Shown: positions 48,543-57,817 of the stretch, one piece after another
Layout of the letters: each line of letters opens with the position of its first letter
Position numbering within the stretch: position 1 is the stretch's first letter
From: Paraburkholderia sp. D15
Lineage (GTDB): Bacteria; Pseudomonadota; Gammaproteobacteria; Burkholderiales; Burkholderiaceae
Reading direction: 5' to 3'
Length of the DNA: 64,000 nt
Assembly (NCBI RefSeq): GCF_029910215.1
Contig: NZ_CP110395.1
Span: forward strand, 2,356,001 to 2,420,000
Notes under the pieces: generated by a model
The model's input: only the letters and a program-made list of their open reading frames with translations
The model's database searches: none
What the model was told of the DNA's origin: nothing
Translations under genes and position numbers: made by a program

Positions 48543-49814
48543 TCAGTTCGAACCCGCCACTTTCGGCGCATCTTCGTAGATCAGCAAAGGTTTGCCGTCG
48601 CCATCGATCACGTTGTCGTCGATGATGACCTTGCTAACGCCTTTCATTGCCGGCAGATCGTACATCACGTCGAGCAGCGCCTGTTCCAGAATGGAGCGCA
48701 GCCCACGCGCGCCGGTCTTGCGGCGAATCGCCTTACGCGCGACAGCCTGCAATGCCGCCGGGCGAATTTCGAGCTCGACCCGTTCCATGTTGAACAGCTT
48801 GTGATACTGCTTGACCAGCGCATTCTTCGGTTCGACGAGAATCTTCATCAGCGCCGTTTCGTCGAGCTTGCCGAGCGTGGCCACCACCGGCAGACGACCG
48901 ATCAGTTCGGGAATCAGACCGAACTTGATCAGATCTTCCGGCTCCACTTCGCGCAGCACCTCGCCCGCATCACGGTCCTGCTTGCTCTTCACGCTTGCGC
49001 CGAAACCGATACCGGTCTTCTCCGTACGATCGACGATCACCTTTTCGAGGCCATCGAACGCGCCGCCACAGATGAACAGAATGTTCGTGGTGTCGACCTG
49101 GATGAAGTCTTGGTTCGGATGCTTGCGGCCACCTTGCGGCGGCACCGACGCCATCGTGCCTTCGACCAGCTTCAGCAGCGCTTGCTGCACGCCTTCGCCC
49201 GACACGTCACGCGTAATCGACGGGTTGTCCGACTTGCGGCTGATCTTGTCGATTTCGTCGATATAGACAATACCGCGCTGAGCCTTGTCGACTTCGTAAT
49301 TGCAGTTCTGCAGCAACTTCTGGATGATGTTCTCGACATCTTCGCCGACATAGCCGGCTTCCGTGAGCGTGGTTGCGTCGGCAATCACGAACGGAACGTT
49401 AAGAAGACGTGCGAGCGTTTGCGCGAGCAAGGTCTTGCCGGAACCCGTCGGGCCGATCAGCAGGATGTTGCTCTTGGACAGCTCGATCTCGTCTTTCTTG
49501 TCGAGATGCTTGAGGCGCTTGTAGTGGTTGTACACCGCGACCGCGAGAATCTTCTTCGCCCGTTCCTGACCAATCACGTACTGGTCGAGAATTTCACGGA
49601 TTTCCTGCGGGCTCGGCAGATCAGACTTGGACAAGCCCGCCTCGATGCCCGCGCCTGCAGCCTCGTCGCGGATGATTTCGTTGCACAGGTCGATACATTC
49701 ATCGCAGATGAATACCGACGGGCCGGCAATCAGTTTTTTCACTTCATGCTGGCTCTTGCCGCAAAACGAGCAATACAACAGCTTTTCGCTGTTAGAACCT
49801 TTCTTGTCCGCCAT
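48543..49814 (-). CDS. clpX: ATP-dependent Clp protease ATP-binding subunit ClpX
   Basis: The protein has 423 residues from the ATG at 49814 (GGAGG upstream). Zinc-finger cysteines are C15, C18, C37 and C40 (YCSFCGK, FICDECI). Walker A is GPTGSGKT at 121-128, Walker [12 protein letters not shown], and IGFG in the ClpP-contact loop ([10 protein letters not shown]) is intact. It unfolds substrates and feeds them to ClpP, whose gene lies 182 bp upstream. Confidence 0.97.
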   Translation of the reverse strand: MADKKGSNSEKLLYCSFCGKSQHEVKKLIAGPSVFICDECIDLCNEIIRDEAAGAGIEAGLSKSDLPSPQEIREILDQYVIGQERAKKILAVAVYNHYKRLKHLDKKDEIELSKSNILLIGPTGSGKTLLAQTLARLLNVPFVIADATTLTEAGYVGEDVENIIQKLLQNCNYEVDKAQRGIVYIDEIDKISRKSDNPSITRDVSGEGVQQALLKLVEGTMASVPPQGGRKHPNQDFIQVDTTNILFICGGAFDGLEKVIVDRTEKTGIGFGASVKSKQDRDAGEVLREVEPEDLIKFGLIPELIGRLPVVATLGKLDETALMKILVEPKNALVKQYHKLFNMERVELEIRPAALQAVARKAIRRKTGARGLRSILEQALLDVMYDLPAMKGVSKVIIDDNVIDGDGKPLLIYEDAPKVAGSN

Positions 49815-49996
49815 AGATGTGTGAGCCTCCGGACACTCAATTACATGATACGCCGTTTGCCCCGGCCTCGCAGTTGGGCGCGGACGGGGCTGAGCCAAGG
49901 TGACGGCGTTTGCCGCGGGCGCTCGGACGAGTCTTGATTATTTCACAACCGATCAGGTGACAAATTCACCCTGAATCGGGGCAAACCCGCACCGGA

Positions 49997-50650
49997 TCAC
50001 GGACGCTTATGCGCGACCTGGTCCACCAGACCGTAAGCTTGCGCGTCGTCGCCGGACATGAAGTTGTCGCGGTCGGTGTCGCGGGCAATACGTTCGACCG
50101 GTTGGCCGGTATGGTGCGCCAGCAGATGATTCAGGCGTTCTTTCAAATACAGAATTTCGCGCGCCTGAATCTCGATATCCGATGCCTGACCACGCGCGCC
50201 GCCCAACGGCTGGTGAATCATCACGCGCGAGTTCGGCAACGCGAAGCGCTTGCCCTTCGCACCGGCCGCCAGCAGGAACGCGCCCATGCTGGCCGCGAGA
50301 CCCATGCACAACGTGGAGACGTCCGGTTTGATGAACTGCATCGTGTCGTAAATCGCCATACCTGCCGACACAGAGCCACCCGGGCTGTTGATGTAGAAGC
50401 TGATGTCCTTGTCCGGATTTTCGCTTTCAAGGAACAGCATCTGCGCGACGACGAGGTTCGCCGTCTGGTCATTCACTTCGCCGACCAGGAACACGATACG
50501 TTCCTTCAGCAGACGCGAGTAGATGTCATACGAGCGCTCGCCCCGGCCGCTCGTTTCCACGACGATCGGCACCAGTCCGAGCGCCTGCGCTTCGAGATCC
50601 CGGGACGACTGGGAAGTCAACGTGTCCAGCATTTGGGCGCGAAAGGTCAT
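49997..50650 (-). CDS. clpP: ATP-dependent Clp protease proteolytic subunit
   Basis: The protein has 217 residues. The catalytic triad is S121 (GLAASMGAF), H146 (MIHQPLGG) and D195 (DTDRDNFM), with spacing as in E. coli Clp[17 protein letters not shown] is the oxyanion-side signature. A short propeptide of about 20 residues precedes the mature start. AAGGA lies 10 bases before the ATG, and a heat-shock-type promoter lies upstream. Confidence 0.97.
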   Translation of the reverse strand: MTFRAQMLDTLTSQSSRDLEAQALGLVPIVVETSGRGERSYDIYSRLLKERIVFLVGEVNDQTANLVVAQMLFLESENPDKDISFYINSPGGSVSAGMAIYDTMQFIKPDVSTLCMGLAASMGAFLLAAGAKGKRFALPNSRVMIHQPLGGARGQASDIEIQAREILYLKERLNHLLAHHTGQPVERIARDTDRDNFMSGDDAQAYGLVDQVAHKRP

Positions 50651-50696
50651 GCAATGGATCCTTGTCTGGAAATATTCTAAATATTAGATTCTGGAC

Positions 50697-50724
50697 AGGT
50701 GTGGTCGACGACCCCGTATTCAAG
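50697..50724 (-). promoter_or_regulatory. Heat-shock (sigma-32) type promoter of clpP
   Basis: On the minus strand a perfect CTTGAA (complement of 50719-50724) is followed after 14 bp by CCACACCT (complement of 50697-50704). Transcription would start near 50688, leaving a leader of about 38 bases to the clpP ATG. It lies downstream of the tig terminator, so clpP can be expressed without tig. Confidence 0.6.
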
Positions 50725-50820
50725 TGCGCGATCAGTGCGGGCGACTGGTGCGGCTCGATGCAAGCCGGCCATGCGAAACGCAACGCTCATTACCCGTTCG
50801 CAGCACAAAAATCACCGCAC

Positions 50821-50866
50821 AAAAAAACGGCGTGCGGGCCGTCGCTCCGACAGCCGGCACGCCGTT
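50821..50866 (-). terminator. Terminator after tig
   Basis: AACGGCGTGC (50826-50835) pairs with GCACGCCGTT (50857-50866) around a GC-rich 21-base loop that can fold further. A7 at 50821-50827 gives a U-tract on the minus strand. It begins 10 bp past the tig stop. Confidence 0.85.
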
Positions 50867-50876
50867 GCAGCGACGC

Positions 50877-52223
50877 TTACGCTTGCGCCGTTGCGCTTGC
50901 CAGTTCTTCGAAGCTCACTTCCTTGTCCGTCACCTTCGCCTTGCCCAGCACGAAATCGACGACGTTGGCTTCAACGACGTACGCTTCCATTTCAGCAAGG
51001 CGTTGCTGGTTCGAATAATACCAGCGGACGACTTCCTTCGGGTCTTCATAGCTTTTCGCGAATTCGTCGACTTCGGCGCGAATCTGTTCCGGCTTGGCTT
51101 GCAGTTCGTTGGCCTTGACCAGCTCAGCCAGCACGAGGCCCAGCTTGACGCGGCGCTCTGCCTGATCCTTGAACATGGCTGCCGGAATCGGCGCATCCTT
51201 GGCGTTCGGCACGCCGCGTTGCTCCAGATCCTGACGCGCCATGGCGACCAGACGCTCCTGATCCTGTTCGATCAGCGCGTTCGGCACGTCCAGTTCCGAA
51301 ATCTTCAGCAGCGCGTCCATCACCTGATTCTTGACGATGGCTTGCGTGCGGCGCTTCGCTTCGCGTTCGAGGTTGTCCTTGATTTCGGCGCGCATCTTGG
51401 TCAGATCGCCGTCTTCGATACCGAGCGACTTCGCGAAGTCAGCGTCGATTTCCGGCAGATGCGGCCACTCGATCTTCTTCATCGTGATCGTGAATTGCGC
51501 GGTCTTGCCGGCGACATCCTTGCCGTGATAGTCGGCCGGGAATGCCAGGTCGAATTCCTTCGATGCACCGACCGCCAGACCCAGCGCTGCCTGTTCGAAT
51601 TCCGGCAGCATGCGGCCTTCGCCCAGCACGAACGTGAAGTCTTCGGCGCTGCCGCCCTGGAACACTTCACCTTCGATCTTGCCGACGAAGTCGACCGTCA
51701 CGCGGTCGCCGTCTTTCGCTGCCGTATCAGCGCCGCCGTCGCCATGCTCGCCGGCTTCGCCGCGAGCGTGGAAATGCACGCGCTGCTTGCGCAGGATGTC
51801 CAGCGTGCGGTCGATTTCCGCTTCGCTGATCGTGGTCGTGGTGCGCTCGATTTCAGCCGTGGCGACGTCGCCCAGCTTCACTTCCGGATACACCTCGAAG
51901 GTCGCGTCGAACGCGTAGTCGCCTTCCACCGCGTCGGCCTTCGGCGCGAAGCTCGGCTGGCCGGCAACGCGCAGGTTTTCGGCGCGGCTGATGTCGAAGA
52001 ATTCCTTGCCGACCTTGTCGCTCAGCACTTCGGCTTCCACCTGGCCCGAATACTGTTGCGTGACCATCTTCAGCGGCACCTTGCCCGGGCGGAAACCCGG
52101 CATGCGCACATTCTTCGCGAGCTGGCGGATACGCGAATCCACTTCCTTCTGCACGGCATCCTTCGGCAGGGAAATCGTGACGCGGCGTTCGAGCTTGCCG
52201 AGGTTTTCAACAACGTTAGCCAT
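50877..52223 (-). CDS. tig: Trigger factor
   Basis: The protein has 448 residues: an N-terminal ribosome-binding domain with the signature region [10 protein letters not shown], a central FKBP-type isomerase domain ([33 protein letters not shown] region), and a helical C-terminal chaperone body. It meets nascent chains at the ribosome exit. tig-clpP-clpX is the standard order. Confidence 0.96.
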   Translation of the reverse strand: MANVVENLGKLERRVTISLPKDAVQKEVDSRIRQLAKNVRMPGFRPGKVPLKMVTQQYSGQVEAEVLSDKVGKEFFDISRAENLRVAGQPSFAPKADAVEGDYAFDATFEVYPEVKLGDVATAEIERTTTTISEAEIDRTLDILRKQRVHFHARGEAGEHGDGGADTAAKDGDRVTVDFVGKIEGEVFQGGSAEDFTFVLGEGRMLPEFEQAALGLAVGASKEFDLAFPADYHGKDVAGKTAQFTITMKKIEWPHLPEIDADFAKSLGIEDGDLTKMRAEIKDNLEREAKRRTQAIVKNQVMDALLKISELDVPNALIEQDQERLVAMARQDLEQRGVPNAKDAPIPAAMFKDQAERRVKLGLVLAELVKANELQAKPEQIRAEVDEFAKSYEDPKEVVRWYYSNQQRLAEMEAYVVEANVVDFVLGKAKVTDKEVSFEELASATAQA

Positions 52224-52762
52224 GGCTTCAATCGTCCTAAAATTATTCGAGCGAATCAGTTATCTTCTCCGTGCCGCGTCTCGATGTCGCTTCGCGTTCG
52301 GCTACATAGCCTCGCATCGATTTCGCGCCTGCGCCGCGGGCTTGCAGGCCGCCGGCAGCACGGTTGGGTCCAAAGAGCCGAATATTTTAGCAAACTATTT
52401 GCGCGCTCAAGCGGGATTCCGTGATCGGCCGCGTTTTTCTCGCGCTTTTGCCCTGTTTTCACGTGCCTTTTCGACCATTTCCGGTGCAAGGCGACCCGCT
52501 TGCGGCCTGCTGCGCCAGCGCGCCCGACCCCGGAGCCGGCCGCGCGACGGCCAGCCCATGCTCAGCCATCGGCCAGTCGTCGGCAGAACGCGGCGCACCC
52601 CGGACGATCCCGGCTATGCCGTTCGACATATTCAGTCGGCGCGCCCATGCTGCTAAAGTTACGCACTCGCTCGGGGCCGCGCCACGCTAACGCTGATTGA
52701 CACAAGAGCCACGACAGTCCGTTTCACCGCCCTCGCCAAGACTTCAAACTTTAAGAGACACC
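52224..52762. other. Intergenic region between tig and glycerate kinase, 539 bp
   Basis: This divergent region must hold the promoters of tig and the glycerate kinase gene. An AT-rich patch (about 52238-52265) upstream of tig is the most promoter-like part, but no clear hexamer pair was found. I see no RNA gene and no convincing small gene. Confidence 0.35.
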
Positions 52763-53908
52763 ATGCCGAATTCGCCGTCCTCGCCCGTCGTCGTCATTGC
52801 TCCCGATTCTTTTAAAGGCTCGCTTAGCGCGGAACAGGTCGCGCAGTCGATCGCGACCGGCATCCGCCGCGCCCGCCCCGACGCCGACGTGCGCATCTGT
52901 CCGATGGCCGATGGCGGCGAAGGCACGCTCGACGCCATGCTCACGCGCGGCGGCGAGCGCCGCACGCTGAACGTGCGCGGCGCGGCCGGTCCGGTGCGCG
53001 CGGCGCTCACCGGCCTGCTCGCCGACGGTAGCGCGATCGTCGAAACGGCGGAAGTCGTCGGTATCACGGATCCGGTGGGCATGGGCGTGCCGGTCGAGGC
53101 GCGCAGCACGCGCGGCATGGGCGAAGCGATCCGCGCGCTGCTGGACGAAGGCGTGCGGCGCTTTTACGTCGCGCTCGGCGGCAGCAGCACGAACGACGGC
53201 GGCGCCGGTCTGCTGGTCGGCCTCGGCCTAAAACTGTTCGACGCGCAGAATCAGGAACTCGACGCCACGCCCGAACAACTCGCGCGGGTCGCGCGGGTCG
53301 ACGTATCGCAACTCGACGCGCGTCTTGCCGACACGCAGTTCGTCGGCATGTCGGACGTGGATAACCCGTTGACCGGCGAGCATGGCGCGACTGCCGTGTT
53401 CGGTCCGCAAAAGGGCGTGAAACCGGATCAGGTCGCACCGGTCGACGCGGCCCTCGCGCATTTCGCCGATCTGCTCGAAGCGGCGCTCGGCCGTCGCGCG
53501 CGCGACTTGCCCGGCGCGGGCGCGGCCGGCGGTCTCGGCTTCGCGCTGCACATGCTCGGCGCGCAATTCGAACCGGGCGCGGAAACCGTTTCGCGCCTGA
53601 TCGGCCTCGACGCCGCGCTCGAAGGCGCGAACTGGCTGATCACCGGCGAAGGCCGCTCGGATGTGCAGACACTGCACGGCAAGGCGCCCTTCATCGCCTG
53701 CCGCCATGCCCAGGCTGCGGGCGTGCCGGCCACGCTGCTGTCCGGCGCGGTCGACTCCGCCGCGCTGCCGCGTCTGGCCGAGCACTTCAGCGGCTGCTTC
53801 TCGCCGGCGCCCGGCCCGATCACGCTGGAAGTGGCGATTCGCGACGCCGCGCGTCTGCTGGCCGACGAAGCCGAACAATTGACGCGCCTGAAATACGGCG
53901 CGCGTTGA
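52763..53908 (+). CDS. Glycerate kinase (GarK/GlxK family)
   Basis: The protein has 381 residues from the ATG at 52763. VVVIAPDSFKGSLSAEQVAQSI, then CPMADGGEGTLDAML, FYVALGGSSTNDGGAGLL and DVDNPLTGEHGATAVFGPQKG (in pieces) are the family signatures. It phosphorylates D-glycerate to 2-phosphoglycerate for glyoxylate, glucarate or serine routes. No tartronate semialdehyde reductase or gcl gene is adjacent. A MarR gene follows 63 bp downstream. Confidence 0.93.
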   Translation: MPNSPSSPVVVIAPDSFKGSLSAEQVAQSIATGIRRARPDADVRICPMADGGEGTLDAMLTRGGERRTLNVRGAAGPVRAALTGLLADGSAIVETAEVVGITDPVGMGVPVEARSTRGMGEAIRALLDEGVRRFYVALGGSSTNDGGAGLLVGLGLKLFDAQNQELDATPEQLARVARVDVSQLDARLADTQFVGMSDVDNPLTGEHGATAVFGPQKGVKPDQVAPVDAALAHFADLLEAALGRRARDLPGAGAAGGLGFALHMLGAQFEPGAETVSRLIGLDAALEGANWLITGEGRSDVQTLHGKAPFIACRHAQAAGVPATLLSGAVDSAALPRLAEHFSGCFSPAPGPITLEVAIRDAARLLADEAEQLTRLKYGAR

Positions 53909-53971
53909 CCCGCGGGACGGTTGCGGCAACAATCACTGCGCCGCAACCGCCTCACTCACCACGGGAAGACC

Positions 53972-54424
53972 ATGAAGGACTCCGCCAAGACCGGGCTCGA
54001 ACAGTTCCTCACGTATCGCCTGCATGTGTTGAACAAGCTTGCCGAGCGCGGCATCGGCGAACGCTATCAGGACAAGCTCGGCGTGAGCCTGCCCGAGGCG
54101 CGCGTGATTGCGTCGGTGGGTTCGTTCGGTCCGTTTTCGATCATGGAACTGGCGCGGCACGCGAATCTCGACAAGAGCCAGGCGAGCCGCGCGGCCGAAG
54201 CGTTGATCCGTCAGGGGCTCGTGCAGCGCGAGCCGAGCGCCGAGGACGGCCGCGTGGTACTGGTGTCGCTGACGCCTGAGGGACGCGCGCTGTATCGCAA
54301 GGTCATGCCGATCGCGCGCAAGTGGAACAGCGATCTGTTCGCCTGTCTCGACGAGCAGGAAAAGCTGGCATTCGGCCACGCGCTCGACAGGATCATCGAG
54401 ACGATGACGGCACGCGAAGTCTGA
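53972..54424 (+). CDS. MarR family transcriptional regulator
   Basis: The protein has 150 residues from the ATG at 53972. The winged helix is seen in FSIMELARHANLDKSQASRAAEALIRQGLV and the wing REPSAEDGRVVLVSLTPEGRAL, each in part. Flanking helices form the dimer interface. MarR proteins repress nearby genes and respond to small aromatic or lipophilic ligands. It lies downstream of the glycerate kinase gene in the same direction; its target is not evident. Confidence 0.92.
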   Translation: MKDSAKTGLEQFLTYRLHVLNKLAERGIGERYQDKLGVSLPEARVIASVGSFGPFSIMELARHANLDKSQASRAAEALIRQGLVQREPSAEDGRVVLVSLTPEGRALYRKVMPIARKWNSDLFACLDEQEKLAFGHALDRIIETMTAREV

Positions 54425-54456
54425 CGCGTCGACGCGTTGTCATGCGCCGGCTCGCG

Positions 54457-55998
54457 TCACGCGTCGCCGTCGCTTTCCGTGTCGAGGCGGGTGGTCATGG
54501 CGGCCGATGCGCCGGAAACGCTCGCGCCGTCCACCCCGGCACCTGACGCAGCGGCCGGGATCGCGCTACCCGACGCTGAATTGATCGCCGCGCTACTCGT
54601 CCCCACTGCTTCGACACGAGCGCGCAGCTTGCGCATTAACCGCCACGCGAGCATGGCCAGCGAACCGAGCGCCAACACCAGCGCGGCGCCCAACAGATAG
54701 CGGCGCGGCGCACCAGAACCCGCGCTAACCGTCGATGCATCCGCATCACGTCCAATCGGCACCACATCGCCCAGTCGCGCCACCGCCGGTACCGACGACG
54801 CGGCATCCATCAAAAGCTTCTCCCGGCTCACCGCCGCCGATTCCACCGCGGCATTGCCCACCGCCAGCGTGAACGGCGCAGCCCCACGCGCGGCGAAGAC
54901 CAGCGTCGCGGGACGCCAGCCGGCGGTCACCGTCAACGCGCCGCTGCCCAATTCACCGTTGCGCGTGTCGACCACCACACGCCACTGCCGGTCGGTATCC
55001 GGCGCGAATTCGAGCGGCGGACTGTTCTGCTCGACGCCGCCATTGCGCAAGCGGAACAGCGTCGCGTTCGACACTTCCCGCCACGGCATCTCCAGCGTCG
55101 CGCGCGAATAGACGCGCGCCGGCGCAACCGTATCCGGCTGCGGCAGATTCAGACGCAACCGGTCGACTGGATAAGGACCGCCCGTCGAAAAGAAATACTC
55201 GCCGGCCCTCGGCCCGAGATGCGCGACGATCCCCTCCCGCCACATCCGCTGGACGGCTTCGCGTTGCGCGGGCGCGGCGCCGGCGCGCGCCTCCATGTCG
55301 ATCGATTCGACATAGGGCGAACCATCCAGCCAGTGCAGGCGCAGATAGCGCGCACGCGTGCCGTCGAGTTCGATCCGGTCCTGGCTGAGCGTGCTGCCGT
55401 TGTCGTTGACCTTGAGCAGTTGCGCGTCGCCGACGGGCTGCCAGTGACGCAGATCGTCGCTGGCATCGACCGATACGCGGCCCTGGTAATTGTCGTCGCG
55501 CAGGTGCACGAGCAGCGCGCTCAGGTGGCTCGTGCGCGATGCGCGCCCGACGTCGACGAGATCGGTGTCGTGCTGATCGCGAGACGGCGGCGCGGCGGTC
55601 GCGCGCAGCGAGCCGTCGGCGGAAATCGCCAGACCGATGGGCGCGGAAGGCGCGCTCGACGCGCTCGCCAATCCCGTCGTGGTCAGCGGCAACGGAAACC
55701 AGTTCACCGCGCGCAATGTCCGTGTGCCGCGCGCGGCTTCGGGCGGGACGTCGAGCGAGTAAGGCACGGCGTCGCCCGCGCCGTTCAGAACCCGCAGGTC
55801 GCCGAGATCGCCGCGCCGGCTCGCGGCGTAGACCGGCGCCAGCAACGGCATGCTGTAGTACGCGGCGCCTTCTTCCATCTGCAGCGCAAAGTGCCGGGCG
55901 AAGTCGTCGGTCGCCCATGCGGGAGCGGACGTCAGCGCCCATGCCCAGACGGACACCCATGCACCACGCCAACCGGTCAGTTTCAGGACACGCTTCAT
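54457..55998 (-). CDS. DUF3999 family membrane-anchored protein
   Basis: The protein has 513 residues from the ATG at 55998. A signal peptide (WVSVWAWALTSAPAWA) is followed by a large periplasmic beta-rich region, and a single C-terminal helix (LLGAALVLALGSLAMLAW) with a basic cytoplasmic end RLMRKLRARVE. ALQMEEGAAYYSMPLLAPVY is the family start. Such genes normally sit beside a DUF2339 polytopic membrane gene; none is present on either side here. Function unknown. Confidence 0.85.
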   Translation of the reverse strand: MKRVLKLTGWRGAWVSVWAWALTSAPAWATDDFARHFALQMEEGAAYYSMPLLAPVYAASRRGDLGDLRVLNGAGDAVPYSLDVPPEAARGTRTLRAVNWFPLPLTTTGLASASSAPSAPIGLAISADGSLRATAAPPSRDQHDTDLVDVGRASRTSHLSALLVHLRDDNYQGRVSVDASDDLRHWQPVGDAQLLKVNDNGSTLSQDRIELDGTRARYLRLHWLDGSPYVESIDMEARAGAAPAQREAVQRMWREGIVAHLGPRAGEYFFSTGGPYPVDRLRLNLPQPDTVAPARVYSRATLEMPWREVSNATLFRLRNGGVEQNSPPLEFAPDTDRQWRVVVDTRNGELGSGALTVTAGWRPATLVFAARGAAPFTLAVGNAAVESAAVSREKLLMDAASSVPAVARLGDVVPIGRDADASTVSAGSGAPRRYLLGAALVLALGSLAMLAWRLMRKLRARVEAVGTSSAAINSASGSAIPAAASGAGVDGASVSGASAAMTTRLDTESDGDA

Positions 55999-56253
55999 TG
56001 CTCGGTTTCCACGACTGCGATCCATCCAGGAAGGTGATGTCCCGACGCGGCGAACACACCGCCTCCACGATAACGATACTTCGGCCCGTACCGACCTCGA
56101 CTCCGAAATTTCGCGGCGTTGGTACGGCAGCGCTCATCCGCGACGCGCGGCGATTTTACGGTTTGGGGTTCGGTCCAACCATGTCAAAATTCGCCACCGG
56201 CCACCGGGCCCACCCTCCCTCTTCATCTCCCATTTTCATCCAAGGAAGTTTCA

Positions 56254-56541
56254 GTGGACATCAACAAACAGCTCGCGGCTCTCACCGCTTCGGAACTCCA
56301 GACGGCCGGCGCAAGCCAGGCGACGGCGATTGCCGTCAGCGTGCTGCTGCGTCATCTGCGCTCGCCCGAACTGGTGAAGCTGCTGTCGTCGGCCTTTGAA
56401 AATCATCAGGCGGTCATGCTGCAAACGCCGTGGCCCGATCAGATGCTGCAGGCGTTCGAATCGACCCGCCGTTTCCTCGAAGGCGCGGCACAGGCCGAAC
56501 TGCCGGGCACGCCGGCGCAACCCGACGCCCCGGACGCCTGA
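56254..56541 (+). CDS. Small unknown cytoplasmic protein, GTG start
   Basis: The protein has 95 residues from GTG at 56254, preceded by AAGGAA six bases upstream; the frame has an ATG further upstream but without a site. The sequence is mostly helical (ALTASELQTAGASQATAIAV, LLRHLRSPELVKLLSSAFE), with a Pro/Ala/Asp tail. No signal peptide. I do not recognise it; it looks like a conserved small protein of this lineage. Confidence 0.65.
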   Translation: MDINKQLAALTASELQTAGASQATAIAVSVLLRHLRSPELVKLLSSAFENHQAVMLQTPWPDQMLQAFESTRRFLEGAAQAELPGTPAQPDAPDA

Positions 56542-56576
56542 GCGGGAGCAACGCGCGCGCGCAACGAAAACCCAAC

Positions 56577-56611
56577 AAAAAACCCCGCCAGTCCAGAGAC
56601 TTGACGGGGTT
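56577..56611 (-). terminator. Terminator after tRNA-Leu
   Basis: AACCCCG (56581-56587) pairs with CGGGGTT (56605-56611), with an inner AGTC/GACT stem. A-rich sequence to the left gives a U-tract on the minus strand. It lies 17 bp past the end of the tRNA. Confidence 0.75.
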
Positions 56612-56627
56612 CTTCGCGACGAATACA

Positions 56628-56714
56628 TGGTGCGAGGGAGGGGACTCGAACCCCTACACCCTTGCGGGCGTCAGGACCTAAACCTGGTGCGTCTACCAAT
56701 TTCGCCACCCTCGC
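56628..56714 (-). tRNA. tRNA-Leu (TAG)
   Basis: The 87-nt class-II tRNA reads leftwards. The acceptor stem GCGAGGG/CCCTCGC, D-arm GGCGAAATTGG, anticodon loop TTTAGGT with TAG, a long variable arm (GACGCCCGCAAGGGTGT) and T-arm GGGGTTCGAGTCCCC are all present, and CCA is encoded. Confidence 0.97.
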
Positions 56715-56930
56715 AGCCGGCTCAGCGCAAGGCGCCGTGCCGATGTCCTGTACACTCGCGGCCGCGCTCAAAACACGCGCCCGAAAGCGTAAGCGCGAGA
56801 TTCTAACCGATAGATTCGCGCTTGTCTGCATCTGCCTGGCATCTGTCTGGACGACGCCGATGCTACAATTTTTGGTTCGATGCACGACCATCGTGCCCAT
56901 GCCTCGCCGCCCGTTCCCCACACGCCCATT

Positions 56931-56964
56931 CCAGTGAATTTCGACGACCAGTGAATTTCGACGA
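56931..56964 (+). repeat. Perfect 17-bp tandem duplication over a start codon
   Basis: The unit ccagtgaatttcgacga occurs twice in a row (56931-56947 and 56948-56964). The second copy holds the GTG used by the synthase-fold gene. The first GTG (56934) is in another frame and reads six codons to a TGA that overlaps the second GTG as GTGA. Confidence 0.95.
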
Positions 56965-57775
56965 CTATTGCCAGCAGAAAGCGGCGCCGCCCGGATCGAG
57001 CAGCTACTACGCGCTACGGCAGGCGCCCGCGAAAAGCCAGCCGCTATTGACCGCGTTGTTCGCGCTGCGCCGCGAGTTCGAGGAAACGGTCAAGGAACTG
57101 AGCGATCCGGCCATCGGCCGCACCAAGCTCGCGTGGTGGCAAAAGGAACTGGCCGCGCTGGCGTCGGGCTCGCCTTCGCATCCGGTGAGTCAGGCGCTGG
57201 CCGCGTATCTGCCCGATGTGCAGGCTGGGTACCCGGCCTTGCAGGCGCTGCTCGCCGGCTTCGAGATGGATCTCGACCAGGCGCGTTATCTCGACTTCCC
57301 GAATCTACGGCGCTATGTGCAGAGCGTCGGCGGCACGTTCGCGTCGCTGGTCGCGCGTGCATCGGCGCGCGATACCGCCCACTCGCCCGAGTGGTCCGCG
57401 CCGCTGGGCGACGCGCTGCTGCTCGCGCAACTCGTCGTCGAAACGGGCAACGATGCGCGCCACGGCCGCATCTATATTCCGATCGACGAGATGCAACGCT
57501 ACAACGTGACGGCCGCGGATCTGATCAACCGGAAATACTCCGACGCGTTCACCGAGCTGATGCGCTTCGAAACCTCGCGCGCGCGCGATGCGTTGATTGC
57601 CGCGCGCACGGCGATCCCGGCGGCCGAGCGTCGCGCGCAGCGCACGCTGCTCGCGCTGACGGCGCTCGCACTGGCGCTGCTGGAGGAAATCGAACGCGAC
57701 GGTTATCACGTGCTGCATCAACGCATCGCGCTGACGCCGGTGCGCAAGCTCTGGATCGCGTGGCGCGCGAAATAA
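56951..57775 (+). CDS. Squalene/phytoene-synthase-fold protein with degenerate aspartate motifs
   Basis: The protein has 274 residues from GTG at 56951, giving MNFDDYCQQKAAPPGSSSYYA. The trans-isoprenyl synthase fold is seen in LLTALFALRREF, RTKLAWWQKELAAL, HPVSQAL, RRYVQSVGGTFASLVA and DARHGRIYIPIDEM. The first Asp-rich motif is FEETVKE (43-49) where active HpnD/CrtB enzymes have V-D-D-x-V-D-E, and the second is VETGNDAR (163-170) for R-D-V-G-E-D-A-R. No hopanoid or carotenoid genes are adjacent. It may be a non-catalytic member, like the NDUFAF6 complex-I assembly factors. Confidence 0.8.
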   Translation: MNFDDYCQQKAAPPGSSSYYALRQAPAKSQPLLTALFALRREFEETVKELSDPAIGRTKLAWWQKELAALASGSPSHPVSQALAAYLPDVQAGYPALQALLAGFEMDLDQARYLDFPNLRRYVQSVGGTFASLVARASARDTAHSPEWSAPLGDALLLAQLVVETGNDARHGRIYIPIDEMQRYNVTAADLINRKYSDAFTELMRFETSRARDALIAARTAIPAAERRAQRTLLALTALALALLEEIERDGYHVLHQRIALTPVRKLWIAWRAK

Positions 57776-57817
57776 ACCGGCCGGATTGAAGCGAAGCAAC
57801 GCGGATCGCGGCCGCCG

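Noticed and set aside
56119..56253. Longer start for the small gene at 56254
   Set aside because: The ATG at 56119 has no ribosome site and adds a low-complexity stretch; the GTG at 56254 has AAGGAA at good spacing and begins a regular protein.
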